A stretch of DNA of 33,821 bases from an uncultured Paraglaciecola sp. (lineage in GTDB: Bacteria > Pseudomonadota > Gammaproteobacteria > Enterobacterales > Alteromonadaceae). Position numbers and translations under genes: made by a program. The notes under the pieces are model-generated. The model ran no database searches and had not been told where the DNA came from. It saw nothing but the letters and a program-made list of their open reading frames with translations. The stretch covers positions 1-33,821 of the forward strand of contig NZ_CAKZKO010000152.1 in the NCBI RefSeq assembly GCF_937123705.1. The letters are read 5' to 3'. Shown here piece by piece: positions 1 through 8,439 of this stretch; within the stretch, counting starts at the first letter, position 1; each line of letters opens with the position of its first letter.

Positions 1-1
1 A

Positions 2-136
2 AGTAATGAGCTTAAGCTTAAAGCTTTAACTGATTTTGATGCTAGATCACAAAGAAAAATACGCTCTGATAAAGTGGCATCAGAAGTTATCGGCTCCTTT
101 GGTGGGGTAACTATTGAGGTGTTTTCAGCTCGGTAG
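2..136 (+). CDS. C-terminal end of an unidentified protein (cut by window edge)
   Basis: The frame is open from the first bases to a TAG at 134-136 and gives 44 residues that end in GGVTIEVFSAR. The two other forward frames are full of stops here, so this is probably the tail of a real gene whose start lies outside the window. The fragment is charged (K, R, D, E rich) and shows no membrane segment or recognisable motif. I do not recognise the family. Confidence 0.4.
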   Translation, partial: SNELKLKALTDFDARSQRKIRSDKVASEVIGSFGGVTIEVFSAR

Positions 137-318
137 TGCAAATACAATTGGCTAACACAGGTAATTATACCAAAAAAGGCAAATACAGATGCTTCAATTG
201 TAAGTAATAGGGGTTTTGTGCCCATCCCCTCGAAATGAACCTTAAGCCTGTTTTTCAACCAATTTTTGAATTTATAGTTAATATGATTAACCAAAATAAC
301 AGTTCAAGTGAGTTTGTT

Positions 319-540
319 ATGAAAATGAATAAAACGTTATTAGCTCTTGCTTTGCTTTCTAGTGCTTTTTCAGTAAATTTACTGGCTGCTGATATTGAAG
401 CAGGTGTTGTGAAAAATGTTGTAGACCACTCTGCTTTAATACAGAATGATACACTATATTTTTCACCTTCAGATTTGCAAGGCATTGAAGTTGAAGCTCC
501 AAAGCTAGCCACAAGTGTCAGTACTTATAAGAATAATTAA
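319..540 (+). CDS. small secreted protein with Sec signal peptide
   Basis: This 73-residue protein starts at ATG 319. The frame is open further upstream to 235, but only the 319 start puts a classical signal peptide at the N-terminus: basic MKMNK, a hydrophobic core LLALALLSSAFSVNLL and an AxA-type cleavage site near residues 22-24. The mature part is about 50 residues, acidic, and without cysteines, so it is probably a soluble periplasmic protein. Its role is unknown. It is flanked by what look like gene remnants, so it could itself be a truncated protein. Confidence 0.5.
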   Translation: MKMNKTLLALALLSSAFSVNLLAADIEAGVVKNVVDHSALIQNDTLYFSPSDLQGIEVEAPKLATSVSTYKNN

Positions 541-720
541 TTCTTTGTCAGCATTGCTAATTCTACCTTTGTTCTCGCACAACGAAAAAATAGAAAAACG
601 GCGGTAGGTATAAAGACTATGGTTAAAAAAGTGCGAACCATATTCTACATTGCCATCAATAATTTGCTGCCAAAGCTCTGGTTTTTTTAAAGCGAGTGTT
701 TGCTCATTTTTACCATACAT
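505..720 (-). CDS. possible gene remnant, hypothetical protein
   Basis: The minus strand is open from about 777 down to a stop at 505. The first ATG is at 720. The stretch reads like real protein on both sides of that ATG (DGFWLLNTDAELEWG, then KKPELWQQIIDGNVEYG), which suggests the original start lay further upstream and is lost. The 3' end overlaps the end of the secreted-protein gene on the other strand. I do not recognise the family. It could be a 5'-truncated pseudogene or a short gene starting at 720. Confidence 0.3.
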   Translation of the reverse strand: MYGKNEQTLALKKPELWQQIIDGNVEYGSHFFNHSLYTYRRFSIFSLCENKGRISNADKELIILISTDTCG

Positions 721-780
721 AAACCCCCACTCTAATTCAGCATCAGTATTTAATAACCAAAAGCCATCGTGGTTTAATTA

Positions 781-829
781 AATGTATATGTGCATATATA
801 AATAGTAAACTATATACATTAATATATGC
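781..829. promoter_or_regulatory. nested AT-rich inverted repeats at the start of the restriction-modification gene
   Basis: AATGTATAT at 781-789 is matched by ATATACATT at 812-820, and inside/overlapping it GCATATAT is matched by ATATATGC ending at 829. The repeats cover the place where a promoter must lie and run into the first codon of the gene at 826. No Shine-Dalgarno sequence is visible. This is a plausible operator for self-control of the enzyme, but that function is inference. Confidence 0.35.
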
Positions 830-3420
830 TTCTACAAAATATGGATTTAAGTTTAGGGTTTACTGTGGAATTAAAAGACGGCTACATAATTGATTATATC
901 TCTGGAGCTCAGGTTAAAGCTGGTGCAGAGGAAGTTGAAGCAACTCAACCATTCTCGAAAATACTTGTTGACGATTATGGGTATGATAAACAACAAATTC
1001 AAACAAGACCCCAATATAGAGTTAAAGCTTCTCCATCAGATACTAGAGGAGCATACCCTTTAGATATAGCAATATTTAAAGATAATAAAAAAAGAGATGA
1101 AGATCTATATATTATAGTCGAATGTAAGAAAAGATCGGAAAAAGACGGAATAAGACAACTGGAAGATTACCTAAGGCTTTCTCATGCTACTTTGGGTGTT
1201 TGGTTTAACGGTATCGATGCTCCAATTTATGTACAAAAACATATTAAAAGAGATGGTGTACACTTTTCAAAATTGCCCAACATTCCAAAACAAGGTGAAA
1301 GATTAGAAGATATTGGTCAATTTTATCGTAAAGATTTAAAGGCTCCACACAATCTTAAAACCGTATTTAAATTATTGAGAAATCACCTAGCGGGAAATGC
1401 CGTCGGTACAACTCGCGATGAAGAGTTAGCAAAACAGTTAATTAACCTTGTTTTTTCTAAAATATATGATGAAAAATTTAAAGCGCCAGAGGACAAAGTT
1501 GATTTCAGGGCTGGTATAGATGAATCCCCTAAAGTTGTCGCTCAACGAATAAAGGAATTATTTAATAAAGTTAAAGCTAAATACAAAGATGTCATCGATT
1601 TCAACGATACTATTTCCTTAGATGACAATTCTTTATACTTCGCGGTAGGGCAACTTCAAAACTTCAGTTTAATTGATGCCGAAAGAGACGTAATCGCTGA
1701 CGCCTTTGAGACTTTTATTGGCTATGCTTTAAAAGGTCCACAAGGTCAATTCTTCACACCAAGAAATATCGTCAAACTTATGGCTGATATTATTGAGCAA
1801 TCGACAGAAGAGACAATAATTGACCCAGCCTGTGGCACAGGTGGCTTCATAGTCGAATCTCTAAAACATGTATGGTCAAAACAAGATACCGAAGCGAAAC
1901 GCCTCGGATGGAATGATTTAGCTCTACAAGAAGAAAAACAAAAAGCTGCAATGAGTTTAATATTTGGTATCGAGAAAGACTCTTTCTTATCCAAAGTAGC
2001 AAAAGCCTATATGGCAATTTTAGGTGATGGTAAAGGCGGTATTTATTGCGAAGATAGTTTAGAAAAACCTTCGAATTGGTCTAGAGCTTCACAACAAGCT
2101 GTCCATTTTGACTCATTTGATTGTTTACTTGCTAATCCACCTTTTGGAAAAGATATAAAAGTAATAGGAACAGATAAGTTAGCTCAATATGAGCTTGCAA
2201 AGAAATGGAAAAAAGATGGTGAGCAATTTATAGCGCAGTCAAAGAGAAATACAGAGATGCCTCCTCAGATACTCTTTGTTGAACGCTGCCTTGACTTAGT
2301 TGCTGATGGTGGTCGACTTGGGCTAATTATTCCTGAGACATACTTCCATGCTCCAAGAGCTGGATATGTTATGCAATTTTTAGCTCAACATAATATTTTT
2401 TGTTTAGTTGATCTGCCACACAACACATTTAGACCTCACAATAATGCTAAATGTATAGCAGTGTTTGTAGAGAAAAATGTAGAGCAACAGAATAAAATAT
2501 TAATGTGTGTCGCAGAAGAGATGGGACATGACCATCAAGGAAAAGAGTTATTTCGTTGGGATCTTAAAACAAAAAAGTCTACTAATAAGTTGTGGGATGA
2601 CTGTACCCCAATCCTGAAAGAGATTAAAGCCCTTAAGTCTTATCTACCAAAGAGTGAACTGAAAAACTGGACTTCTAAATTAATAGAAGAGGATAAAACT
2701 ATAGATGGTGATTATACTTTTTGGGTAGATTCATCAAAAGTATCTTCTTCTAAAGTATACGTTCCAAGGTATTACTGGAAACAAAAAGAAGAACAACTAG
2801 CGAGGGCTGCTGCTGATTCTGATTGTTCATTATTAAAAATAAAAGACTTGATTAAAGAAGGTATTATCTCTCATTTTGATGGCCATGGTTCGCCTGAGTC
2901 GGAAAATAAAGGAAAAGGAGATGTACCATATATAAGAGTAAAAGATATTGTAAATTGGGAAATTTACAAAGATCCTACTTCAAAGATACCTTTAGAGGTT
3001 TTCACTAAAATGCGCTCCGATAGCAAAAAGCTACAAGTCGGGGATATAGTATATGTTAGAAGAGGCAGTTATCGTATAGGTAGTGTGGCCATGGTGTCAC
3101 CTCATGATAAAGAAGTTTTACTTACAAGAGAAATATTAGTGCTGCGCGTTAATAAAAACAACCACGGTATAACTCCATATTATTTACTTTACTTATTAAG
3201 CCATTGGATTACTCAAGAACAAGCAAAAAACAAAATTCTTATTGAAACAACTTTACCTAACATTGGTGATCGTTGGAAAGAGCTAACTTTGCCTATCCAT
3301 AATGAAAAAGATAAAATACAGAGAGTTTCAAACAGTATTAAAGAAGCTCTTGATGCAAAATGGAGCGCTGTTTCTAAAATAAAAGACTTAGTTGATGAGT
3401 TGGGTAATTTAACTACTTAA
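826..3420 (+). CDS. single-chain restriction-modification enzyme (HSDR_N nuclease, N6-adenine methyltransferase, specificity domain)
   Basis: The protein has 864 residues. The N-terminal part (about 1-170) looks like the HSDR_N nuclease domain of type I restriction subunits, with a PD-(D/E)XK pattern: D80 in YPLDIAIF and ECK at 99-101. The middle part is a HsdM-like N6-adenine methyltransferase: FFTPRNIV near residue 310, SAM-binding DPACGTGG at 333-340 and catalytic NPPF within 437-440. From about residue 640 it resembles a single HsdS target-recognition half, followed by a helical C-terminal end. No separate R, M or S gene and no helicase domain is nearby, so one polypeptide would cut, methylate and recognise DNA, as in type IIG-like enzymes. 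The start may be ATG 826 or ATG 841; neither has a good ribosome binding site. It lies just upstream of an insertion sequence but is intact. Confidence 0.85.
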   Translation: MLLQNMDLSLGFTVELKDGYIIDYISGAQVKAGAEEVEATQPFSKILVDDYGYDKQQIQTRPQYRVKASPSDTRGAYPLDIAIFKDNKKRDEDLYIIVECKKRSEKDGIRQLEDYLRLSHATLGVWFNGIDAPIYVQKHIKRDGVHFSKLPNIPKQGERLEDIGQFYRKDLKAPHNLKTVFKLLRNHLAGNAVGTTRDEELAKQLINLVFSKIYDEKFKAPEDKVDFRAGIDESPKVVAQRIKELFNKVKAKYKDVIDFNDTISLDDNSLYFAVGQLQNFSLIDAERDVIADAFETFIGYALKGPQGQFFTPRNIVKLMADIIEQSTEETIIDPACGTGGFIVESLKHVWSKQDTEAKRLGWNDLALQEEKQKAAMSLIFGIEKDSFLSKVAKAYMAILGDGKGGIYCEDSLEKPSNWSRASQQAVHFDSFDCLLANPPFGKDIKVIGTDKLAQYELAKKWKKDGEQFIAQSKRNTEMPPQILFVERCLDLVADGGRLGLIIPETYFHAPRAGYVMQFLAQHNIFCLVDLPHNTFRPHNNAKCIAVFVEKNVEQQNKILMCVAEEMGHDHQGKELFRWDLKTKKSTNKLWDDCTPILKEIKALKSYLPKSELKNWTSKLIEEDKTIDGDYTFWVDSSKVSSSKVYVPRYYWKQKEEQLARAAADSDCSLLKIKDLIKEGIISHFDGHGSPESENKGKGDVPYIRVKDIVNWEIYKDPTSKIPLEVFTKMRSDSKKLQVGDIVYVRRGSYRIGSVAMVSPHDKEVLLTREILVLRVNKNNHGITPYYLLYLLSHWITQEQAKNKILIETTLPNIGDRWKELTLPIHNEKDKIQRVSNSIKEALDAKWSAVSKIKDLVDELGNLTT

Positions 3421-3456
3421 CTTTTGTTATATATGATAGTGAACGCATGTTACTAG

Positions 3457-4306
3457 GGGTTGTTGATCTTTGTTTGAATTTTGTACGTAAGCGGTAATCT
3501 CGTATAATTCACTTCGCCAAAAACAAACCTTACGAGATTACCATGCCCCGATTAATGCTCACTGATGAGTTGTGGTCGAAGCTAAAAGCTATTTTGCTTG
3601 AAGATAGAGTCTATAACAAGCTTGAACACAGACAAACAATGGAAGGAATTTTATATCGTTTACGTGTAGGTTGCCCTTGGCGTGATTTACCAGAGTGTTT
3701 TGGTTTATGGAATACGATTTATCGTCGATTTTTACTTTGGTCAAGAAAAGGAATATTAGTGAGACTTTTCAAATCACTAGCAAAGAATAGCGATACTGAG
3801 TGGGAATTTATTGATGGTAGTTACGTTAAAGCTCATCAACATAGTGCAGGCGCGGCTTCTAAGCAAGAACAAGCGATTGCTTTAAGTCGTGGTGGCAATA
3901 CCAGTAAAATACATTTAGCTGTTGATAGTTATGGTCTACCGATTGAGTTTATTATTACAGGTGGTGATGTTCATGATAGTAAAGTGGCTAATGAACTGAT
4001 AGAACTATTACCTCAAGGTGATTTTGTTATCGCTGATAAGGGTTATGATAGTGAAGCTATTAGAGATAAAATTAGAGAAAAGAACTCAACCCCCATAATA
4101 CCTAGAAAGCAGAATTCAAAAACTGGAAATGGTGATATAGACTGGTGTTTATATAAATACAGGCACTTAGTTGAAAATGCTTTTGCAAGGCTGAAACATT
4201 TCCGTGCTATAGCGACAAGGTACGATAAGTTAAAATTGCAATTTGAGAGCATGCTAGCACTGGCATGTTCAATGATTTGGCTGCCAATGTGAAAGATCAA
4301 CAGCCC
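3457..4306 (+). mobile_element. complete IS5-family insertion sequence, 850 bp
   Basis: The ends are imperfect inverted repeats: GGGTTGTTGATCTTT on the left (3457-3471) and its complement with one mismatch on the right (ending 4306). Both ends are flanked by CTAG (3453-3456 and 4307-4310), which fits the short target duplications of the IS5 family; a shorter TA duplication cannot be separated from it because CTAG is palindromic. One intact transposase gene fills the element. The matching ends and open transposase suggest a recent insertion, between the restriction-modification gene and the helicase gene. Confidence 0.88.
3543..4292 (+). CDS. IS5-family transposase (DDE)
   Basis: The protein has 249 residues. 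The N-terminal region carries the helix-turn-helix-like segment common to this group (LYRLRVGCPWRDLPECFG). The DDE residues are visible: D in EFIDGSYVKAHQ (about residue 93), D in FVIADKGYDSEAIR (about residue 164) and E in YKYRHLVENAFARLKHFRAIATRY. The length is typical for a single-frame transposase, although many relatives are made by frameshifting between two frames. It starts at ATG 3543, after the left end repeat, and stops 14 bp before the right end. Confidence 0.95.
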   Translation: MPRLMLTDELWSKLKAILLEDRVYNKLEHRQTMEGILYRLRVGCPWRDLPECFGLWNTIYRRFLLWSRKGILVRLFKSLAKNSDTEWEFIDGSYVKAHQHSAGAASKQEQAIALSRGGNTSKIHLAVDSYGLPIEFIITGGDVHDSKVANELIELLPQGDFVIADKGYDSEAIRDKIREKNSTPIIPRKQNSKTGNGDIDWCLYKYRHLVENAFARLKHFRAIATRYDKLKLQFESMLALACSMIWLPM

Positions 4307-4365
4307 CTAGTATATATCGACTTGAGAGGTTCTTGCTATGTACTTAAAAGCAAGAGTAAGTATTA

Positions 4366-5847
4366 ATGAATGAAAACACGTTAACCAAAATACAGACCAG
4401 CACGCCTGAACAGTCTGAAATTATTTCATATAAAGGTAGAAGGCTAAAGGTTATTGCCTTCTCAGGTACAGGGAAAACATCTACATTAGTAAAGTATGCG
4501 TTGGAAAATAACAGCGAACGAATGCTTTACCTAGCTTTTAACCGAGCTATCCGCGATGAAGCAGTCAGTAAATTCCCCAAAAATGTAGAGTGTAAAACAT
4601 CACATCAGTTAGCTTTTGCTTCAGTAGGCCGCAATTACACCCATAAACTAAGAAATAACTTAAGATTGAACGACATTGCTCAGGCTTTACCCAACACTGA
4701 AGCCAATTGGTCGCTAGTAAAAGACATTTCAAAGACCTTAAACACCTATATCGTTAGTGATGATAGTCGCATTCTTGAGGGGCATTACTGCCGTGAGCTA
4801 GGTGGCAGTAGAAGCCAAGTAATGTACCGAGCGTCAGTGTTAGATAATGCTGAAATGATTTGGCAAAAGATGATTTGCACCGATAATACATTCCCAATGA
4901 CTCACGATGGCTACCTAAAACTATACCAACTATCGCTACCTGATTTATCTAATAAATATACAACCATTTTATTTGATGAAGCACAGGACTCGAATCCAGT
5001 AACAAACCACATTGTATTGCAGCAAGATTGCAAGATAGTTTATGTAGGTGACAACCACCAGCAAATTTACAGATTTCGCGGTGCAAATAACGCACTGCAA
5101 AACTCACTTTTAAATAACGCAGATACATTGTACCTAACGCACAGCTTTAGGTTTGGACGGCAAATTGCAGTAGTTGCTAATGCTCTTTTAATGTTAAAAA
5201 ATGAAAAAAAGAGCGTTATTGGAAGAGGTTGTGAAGACAGGGTTCTTAAATCAATGCCAAGCAACATTAATAAATACACAATACTAAGCCGAACTGTACG
5301 CGGCGTAATTACTCAAGCCCTCATAGCAGCTACAGAGAGAAAAAAACTATACTGGGTTGGCGGTGTTAATGCCTACCAATTATCTGAGCTTGAAGACCTG
5401 TTTTGGTTTTCTAAACAACAATACAATAAAGTTAGAGACAAAATGATAGTGAGAGAGTTTGATGACTTTAATGACTTTAAATCAATAGCGAAAGCAACTA
5501 AAGATAACGAAATGTCACGAGCTATAACGCTTTTAAAAAATTTTGAAAACCCCCCTAAATGCATAGAATTGATACTTCAACAAACTGTAGACGATGAGCA
5601 TGATGCAGATATTACACTATCAACTGCACATCGGTGTAAAGGCTTACAGTGGGACGCTGTTTTATTGAATAATGACTTCCTGGATGTACTAGATCCACAA
5701 TTAAAAGATGAAGATAGAATTGATGAAATAAACCTCCTTTACGTGAGTAGCACTAGAGCTAAAAAACTACTGGTCATAAACGATTCAACTGCCCAAGTTT
5801 TACGTTATGCAAAAGCTGTTGCAGCCAGTAAAAATGAAGTGGTATGA
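4366..5847 (+). CDS. UvrD/PcrA-like superfamily 1 DNA helicase
   Basis: The 493-residue protein shows the ordered SF1A helicase motifs: Walker A AFSGTGKTST (31-40), Walker B FDEAQD (203-208), motif III VGDNHQQIYRFRGA, motif IV LTHSFRFG, motif V STAHRCKGLQWDAV and motif VI LLYVSSTRAKKLL. It is shorter than UvrD (about 720), lacks the large insertions, and resembles compact FBH1-like helicases found on mobile elements. It may help plasmid replication or recombination. It sits between the IS and the transfer genes. No strong ribosome binding site precedes ATG 4366. Confidence 0.85.
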   Translation: MNENTLTKIQTSTPEQSEIISYKGRRLKVIAFSGTGKTSTLVKYALENNSERMLYLAFNRAIRDEAVSKFPKNVECKTSHQLAFASVGRNYTHKLRNNLRLNDIAQALPNTEANWSLVKDISKTLNTYIVSDDSRILEGHYCRELGGSRSQVMYRASVLDNAEMIWQKMICTDNTFPMTHDGYLKLYQLSLPDLSNKYTTILFDEAQDSNPVTNHIVLQQDCKIVYVGDNHQQIYRFRGANNALQNSLLNNADTLYLTHSFRFGRQIAVVANALLMLKNEKKSVIGRGCEDRVLKSMPSNINKYTILSRTVRGVITQALIAATERKKLYWVGGVNAYQLSELEDLFWFSKQQYNKVRDKMIVREFDDFNDFKSIAKATKDNEMSRAITLLKNFENPPKCIELILQQTVDDEHDADITLSTAHRCKGLQWDAVLLNNDFLDVLDPQLKDEDRIDEINLLYVSSTRAKKLLVINDSTAQVLRYAKAVAASKNEVV

Positions 5848-5884
5848 GCTAAAGATTTTATAAATTTACACTTAGAAGGCTCTA

Positions 5885-5900
5885 TTGCCCCTTTTTGGGC
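5885..5900. promoter_or_regulatory. candidate activator box upstream of traF
   Basis: TTGCCCCTTTTTGGGC lies about 75 bp before the traF start. A close relative (TTGCCTTTTTTGGGC) occurs at 17634-17648, upstream of parM. SetCD/AcaCD operators, as I recall them, are short C-rich boxes followed by A-tracts, which this resembles on the minus strand. It is a weak candidate for the site of the FlhDC-like activator encoded at 14.5-15.7 kb; it could also be a fortuitous GC/T-tract hairpin. Confidence 0.25.
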
Positions 5901-5972
5901 TGCTTTGCATGCCTACTGCTCACTTAAAATCCAGTAACATCCAATGCTACCCCATAAATATGTATTGGACTT

Positions 5973-6992
5973 ATGTTGAGATTTAACAAAAAGATTTTAT
6001 TTGCATTAGGGCTCGCAATTCTTACGCCTCCTGTACTTTCACAAGATCGCGAATCAAACTCACGATTTTACGAACGAAAAGCTGAGGGTTGGTTCTGGTA
6101 TAAAGAAGAAATTCCAGAGGAAAAACCCGAACCAGAAATAGTGGAGCCAAAGATTGTAGCCACAGCGCCAAAAGCTGAGAGCCCTATTGAACCAAAAGAA
6201 ATTATTCAGGGCCCATCGGTATTTTCAGCTGCTTGGTTTCGGGAAAACCTACCTAAATACAAAGATAAAGCATGGAACGACCCAACAATTGAAAATGTTA
6301 GGGTTTACATGTACCTCCAACGTTATGCAATGGATAGAAGTGAGCAGTTTGCAGATACAACCGAACTAGCTGTTGTAGGTGACCCATTCCTAGATGAAGA
6401 GACAAGACGCCCATCAGCTACATTCGCATCCCAGAAGCTTGACCGCTGGGCTGGTCAAGAAAAAGACTCACTAGCACGCAGTATTGCAAAGAAAGCTGGT
6501 GTTTTCTTCTTTTTCCGCTCTGACTCAGGAACAAGCCGGACTCAAGCACCTATATTAAAAATGCTCGCTGCTAGGGATGGCTTTACTATTTTACCAATAT
6601 CTGTTGATGGCAAACCACTTCCTAATGATGTTTTTCCAAATTTCAAAGTAGATGATGGTCAAGCTGAGAAGCTTGGGGTGAACGCATACCCGGCGCTTTA
6701 TTTAGTTTCTGAAAATCATGAAATAGAACCAATATCTCAAGGCGTGCTTTCCCTTGCTGATATAAAGCACAGAATAATTTTAGTTGCTAAGCGTAGAGGC
6801 TGGATAACTGACGAACAGTTTAATAAAACTAAACCAATTCTTAATCTGGATAGCAATATAGCTGCGCTTTTAGATGAGCAATCTTACAAGTTATCTAACA
6901 TAGCTAAAGATACAAACAATCAAGAAACAAACTTTATACCCCCAGAAAAGCTGGCCGAGTTCATAAAGCAAAAACTTTACGAGGATAATTAG
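5973..6992 (+). CDS. traF: TraF, F-type conjugation pilus assembly protein (thioredoxin-like fold)
   Basis: The 339-residue protein starts with a signal peptide (LFALGLAILTPPVLS) and carries the TraF hallmark GWFWYKE shortly after. A proline- and glutamate-rich linker follows, then the conserved FRENLPKYKDKAWNDPT region. The C-terminal half is a thioredoxin-like domain (AGVFFFFRSDSGTSRTQAP, with cis-Pro in AYPALYLV) in which the CxxC pair is absent, as in many TraF proteins. It acts in the periplasm in pilus assembly. It is the first gene of a tight traF-traH-traG run, with 1 bp to traH. Confidence 0.93.
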   Translation: MLRFNKKILFALGLAILTPPVLSQDRESNSRFYERKAEGWFWYKEEIPEEKPEPEIVEPKIVATAPKAESPIEPKEIIQGPSVFSAAWFRENLPKYKDKAWNDPTIENVRVYMYLQRYAMDRSEQFADTTELAVVGDPFLDEETRRPSATFASQKLDRWAGQEKDSLARSIAKKAGVFFFFRSDSGTSRTQAPILKMLAARDGFTILPISVDGKPLPNDVFPNFKVDDGQAEKLGVNAYPALYLVSENHEIEPISQGVLSLADIKHRIILVAKRRGWITDEQFNKTKPILNLDSNIAALLDEQSYKLSNIAKDTNNQETNFIPPEKLAEFIKQKLYEDN

Positions 6993-6993
6993 T

Positions 6994-8436
6994 ATGAACC
7001 ATTGGATTTATTGGAATAAGAGAATGAAAAAAACAGCAGTGGCCGTTACGTTTGCTGTTTCAGCCTTAACCTTCCCCAGCTTAAGTCATGCCGGGCTACA
7101 GGATGAACTTGATAGTATATTTAGCAGCATGAGCAACACAACCTCACCAGGTGTGTTTAAAACACAAAGACGAGGGGTTTTATCTGGAGGACGTTACACA
7201 GAAAAAACAAAAATATTCAATGAAAATTTAATCAGCTTCGCTCCACCCTCTTGGAAAGGAGGCTGTGGAGGGATTGATATGTTTAACGGTTCGTTCAGTT
7301 TTGTATCATCCGAACAGATAGTGCAGCTTCTTCGGCAGGTTGCCGCAAATGCTAAAGGGTATGCATTTCAACTGGCGCTCGATAACGTATGTCCAGACTG
7401 TTCTAAACACATTGAATCATTTCAAAAGAAAATACAAGCTTTAAATCAGCACTTAGGCAACTCTTGCCAGTTAGCTCAAGGTATAGTTAACGATGTAACC
7501 TCTGCATACGAGATGAAAGGGAAAACAGATGCTTCTATCACTGCAACCGGTAAAGGGTTAGTTAAAGATGTTTTCAGCTCGCGTGAGGAGGTTGAATCTG
7601 GACAGTCACCTGAGTCAATGCTTGGCGAAGATGAGCTTCTAAAATCAGAATTAATTGGAAATATAGTATGGCAACAACTTAAGAGGCAGAACGCAAAGTC
7701 ATGGTTTACTTATGGTGATGAATCACTTTTAGAGACAATGATGAGCCTGACAGGGACTATTATTAAAATGCCTCCCGAAGTTGATCCTACGCATGTAGGC
7801 GATCCTGCAGACGCTGAAAAAATAATGCCACTCATAACTAAGCCGGCTAAACCTGATTTGTTAGGTTCTATTTTAGATGGTGGCTCTGTAAAAGTTTATA
7901 AGTGCGATACTAGCGATAAATGCTTCAACCCCACGGATGTAACAATCACGTTAAAAGGGCTGGGTAAGCAAGTAGAAGATATGCTTTTAGGGACAAACTC
8001 TAACCCAGGCATCATAACTAAATACGCGAGAAACCAGGGGACTTTGACTGATAAGGAAAAAGCCTTTGTCTCAAACTTACCCTCCGGTGCGGGCACTATT
8101 GTAAGAAACTTAGCTATCCTCTCTGAAGATGCAGCTCGAATTTTTGCCCTTAAGGCATCTAATGCAATTGCGCTCACTATGGTGTACACAACTACAGAAG
8201 AGCTTTTTAGGGCTGTAACTCTTGTGGTCAGCCAATCAAAATCACCCCATCAAAACACTGCATTTGAATTGATTAGCAACTCACAAAGAAAAGTTCGCAG
8301 TGACTTCATGGAATTGCGATCACAACATGGCGATGTAGCCTTTTTAATAGAACATTATAACACTTTGCTTAATAACATCAGGAAACAACGATACACATTA
8401 AGTAGTTTGACAACGAATAAGGCATCACAGGAGTAA
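6994..8436 (+). CDS. traH: TraH, F-type conjugation pilus assembly protein
   Basis: The protein has 480 residues with a signal peptide (AVTFAVSALTFPSLSHA) and the TraH signature at the start of the mature part: a GRY.. segment and FAPPSWKGGCGGIDMFNGSFSF, then a QLALDNVCPDC region with paired cysteines. TraH is a periplasmic/outer-membrane-associated component of F-type type IV secretion that works with TraF. ATG 6994 has GAGG 10 bases upstream and is coupled to the traF stop. ATG 7024 would give a more standard signal peptide (MKKTAVAV) and is a fair alternative. Confidence 0.93.
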   Translation: MNHWIYWNKRMKKTAVAVTFAVSALTFPSLSHAGLQDELDSIFSSMSNTTSPGVFKTQRRGVLSGGRYTEKTKIFNENLISFAPPSWKGGCGGIDMFNGSFSFVSSEQIVQLLRQVAANAKGYAFQLALDNVCPDCSKHIESFQKKIQALNQHLGNSCQLAQGIVNDVTSAYEMKGKTDASITATGKGLVKDVFSSREEVESGQSPESMLGEDELLKSELIGNIVWQQLKRQNAKSWFTYGDESLLETMMSLTGTIIKMPPEVDPTHVGDPADAEKIMPLITKPAKPDLLGSILDGGSVKVYKCDTSDKCFNPTDVTITLKGLGKQVEDMLLGTNSNPGIITKYARNQGTLTDKEKAFVSNLPSGAGTIVRNLAILSEDAARIFALKASNAIALTMVYTTTEELFRAVTLVVSQSKSPHQNTAFELISNSQRKVRSDFMELRSQHGDVAFLIEHYNTLLNNIRKQRYTLSSLTTNKASQE

Positions 8437-8439
8437 TTT

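Noticed and set aside
112..207. Short frame ending in GKYRCFNCK, like the first half of a zinc ribbon
   Set aside because: Only about 31 residues, no start codon with ribosome binding site, overlaps the tail of the first gene. It could be a relic, but the support is too thin.
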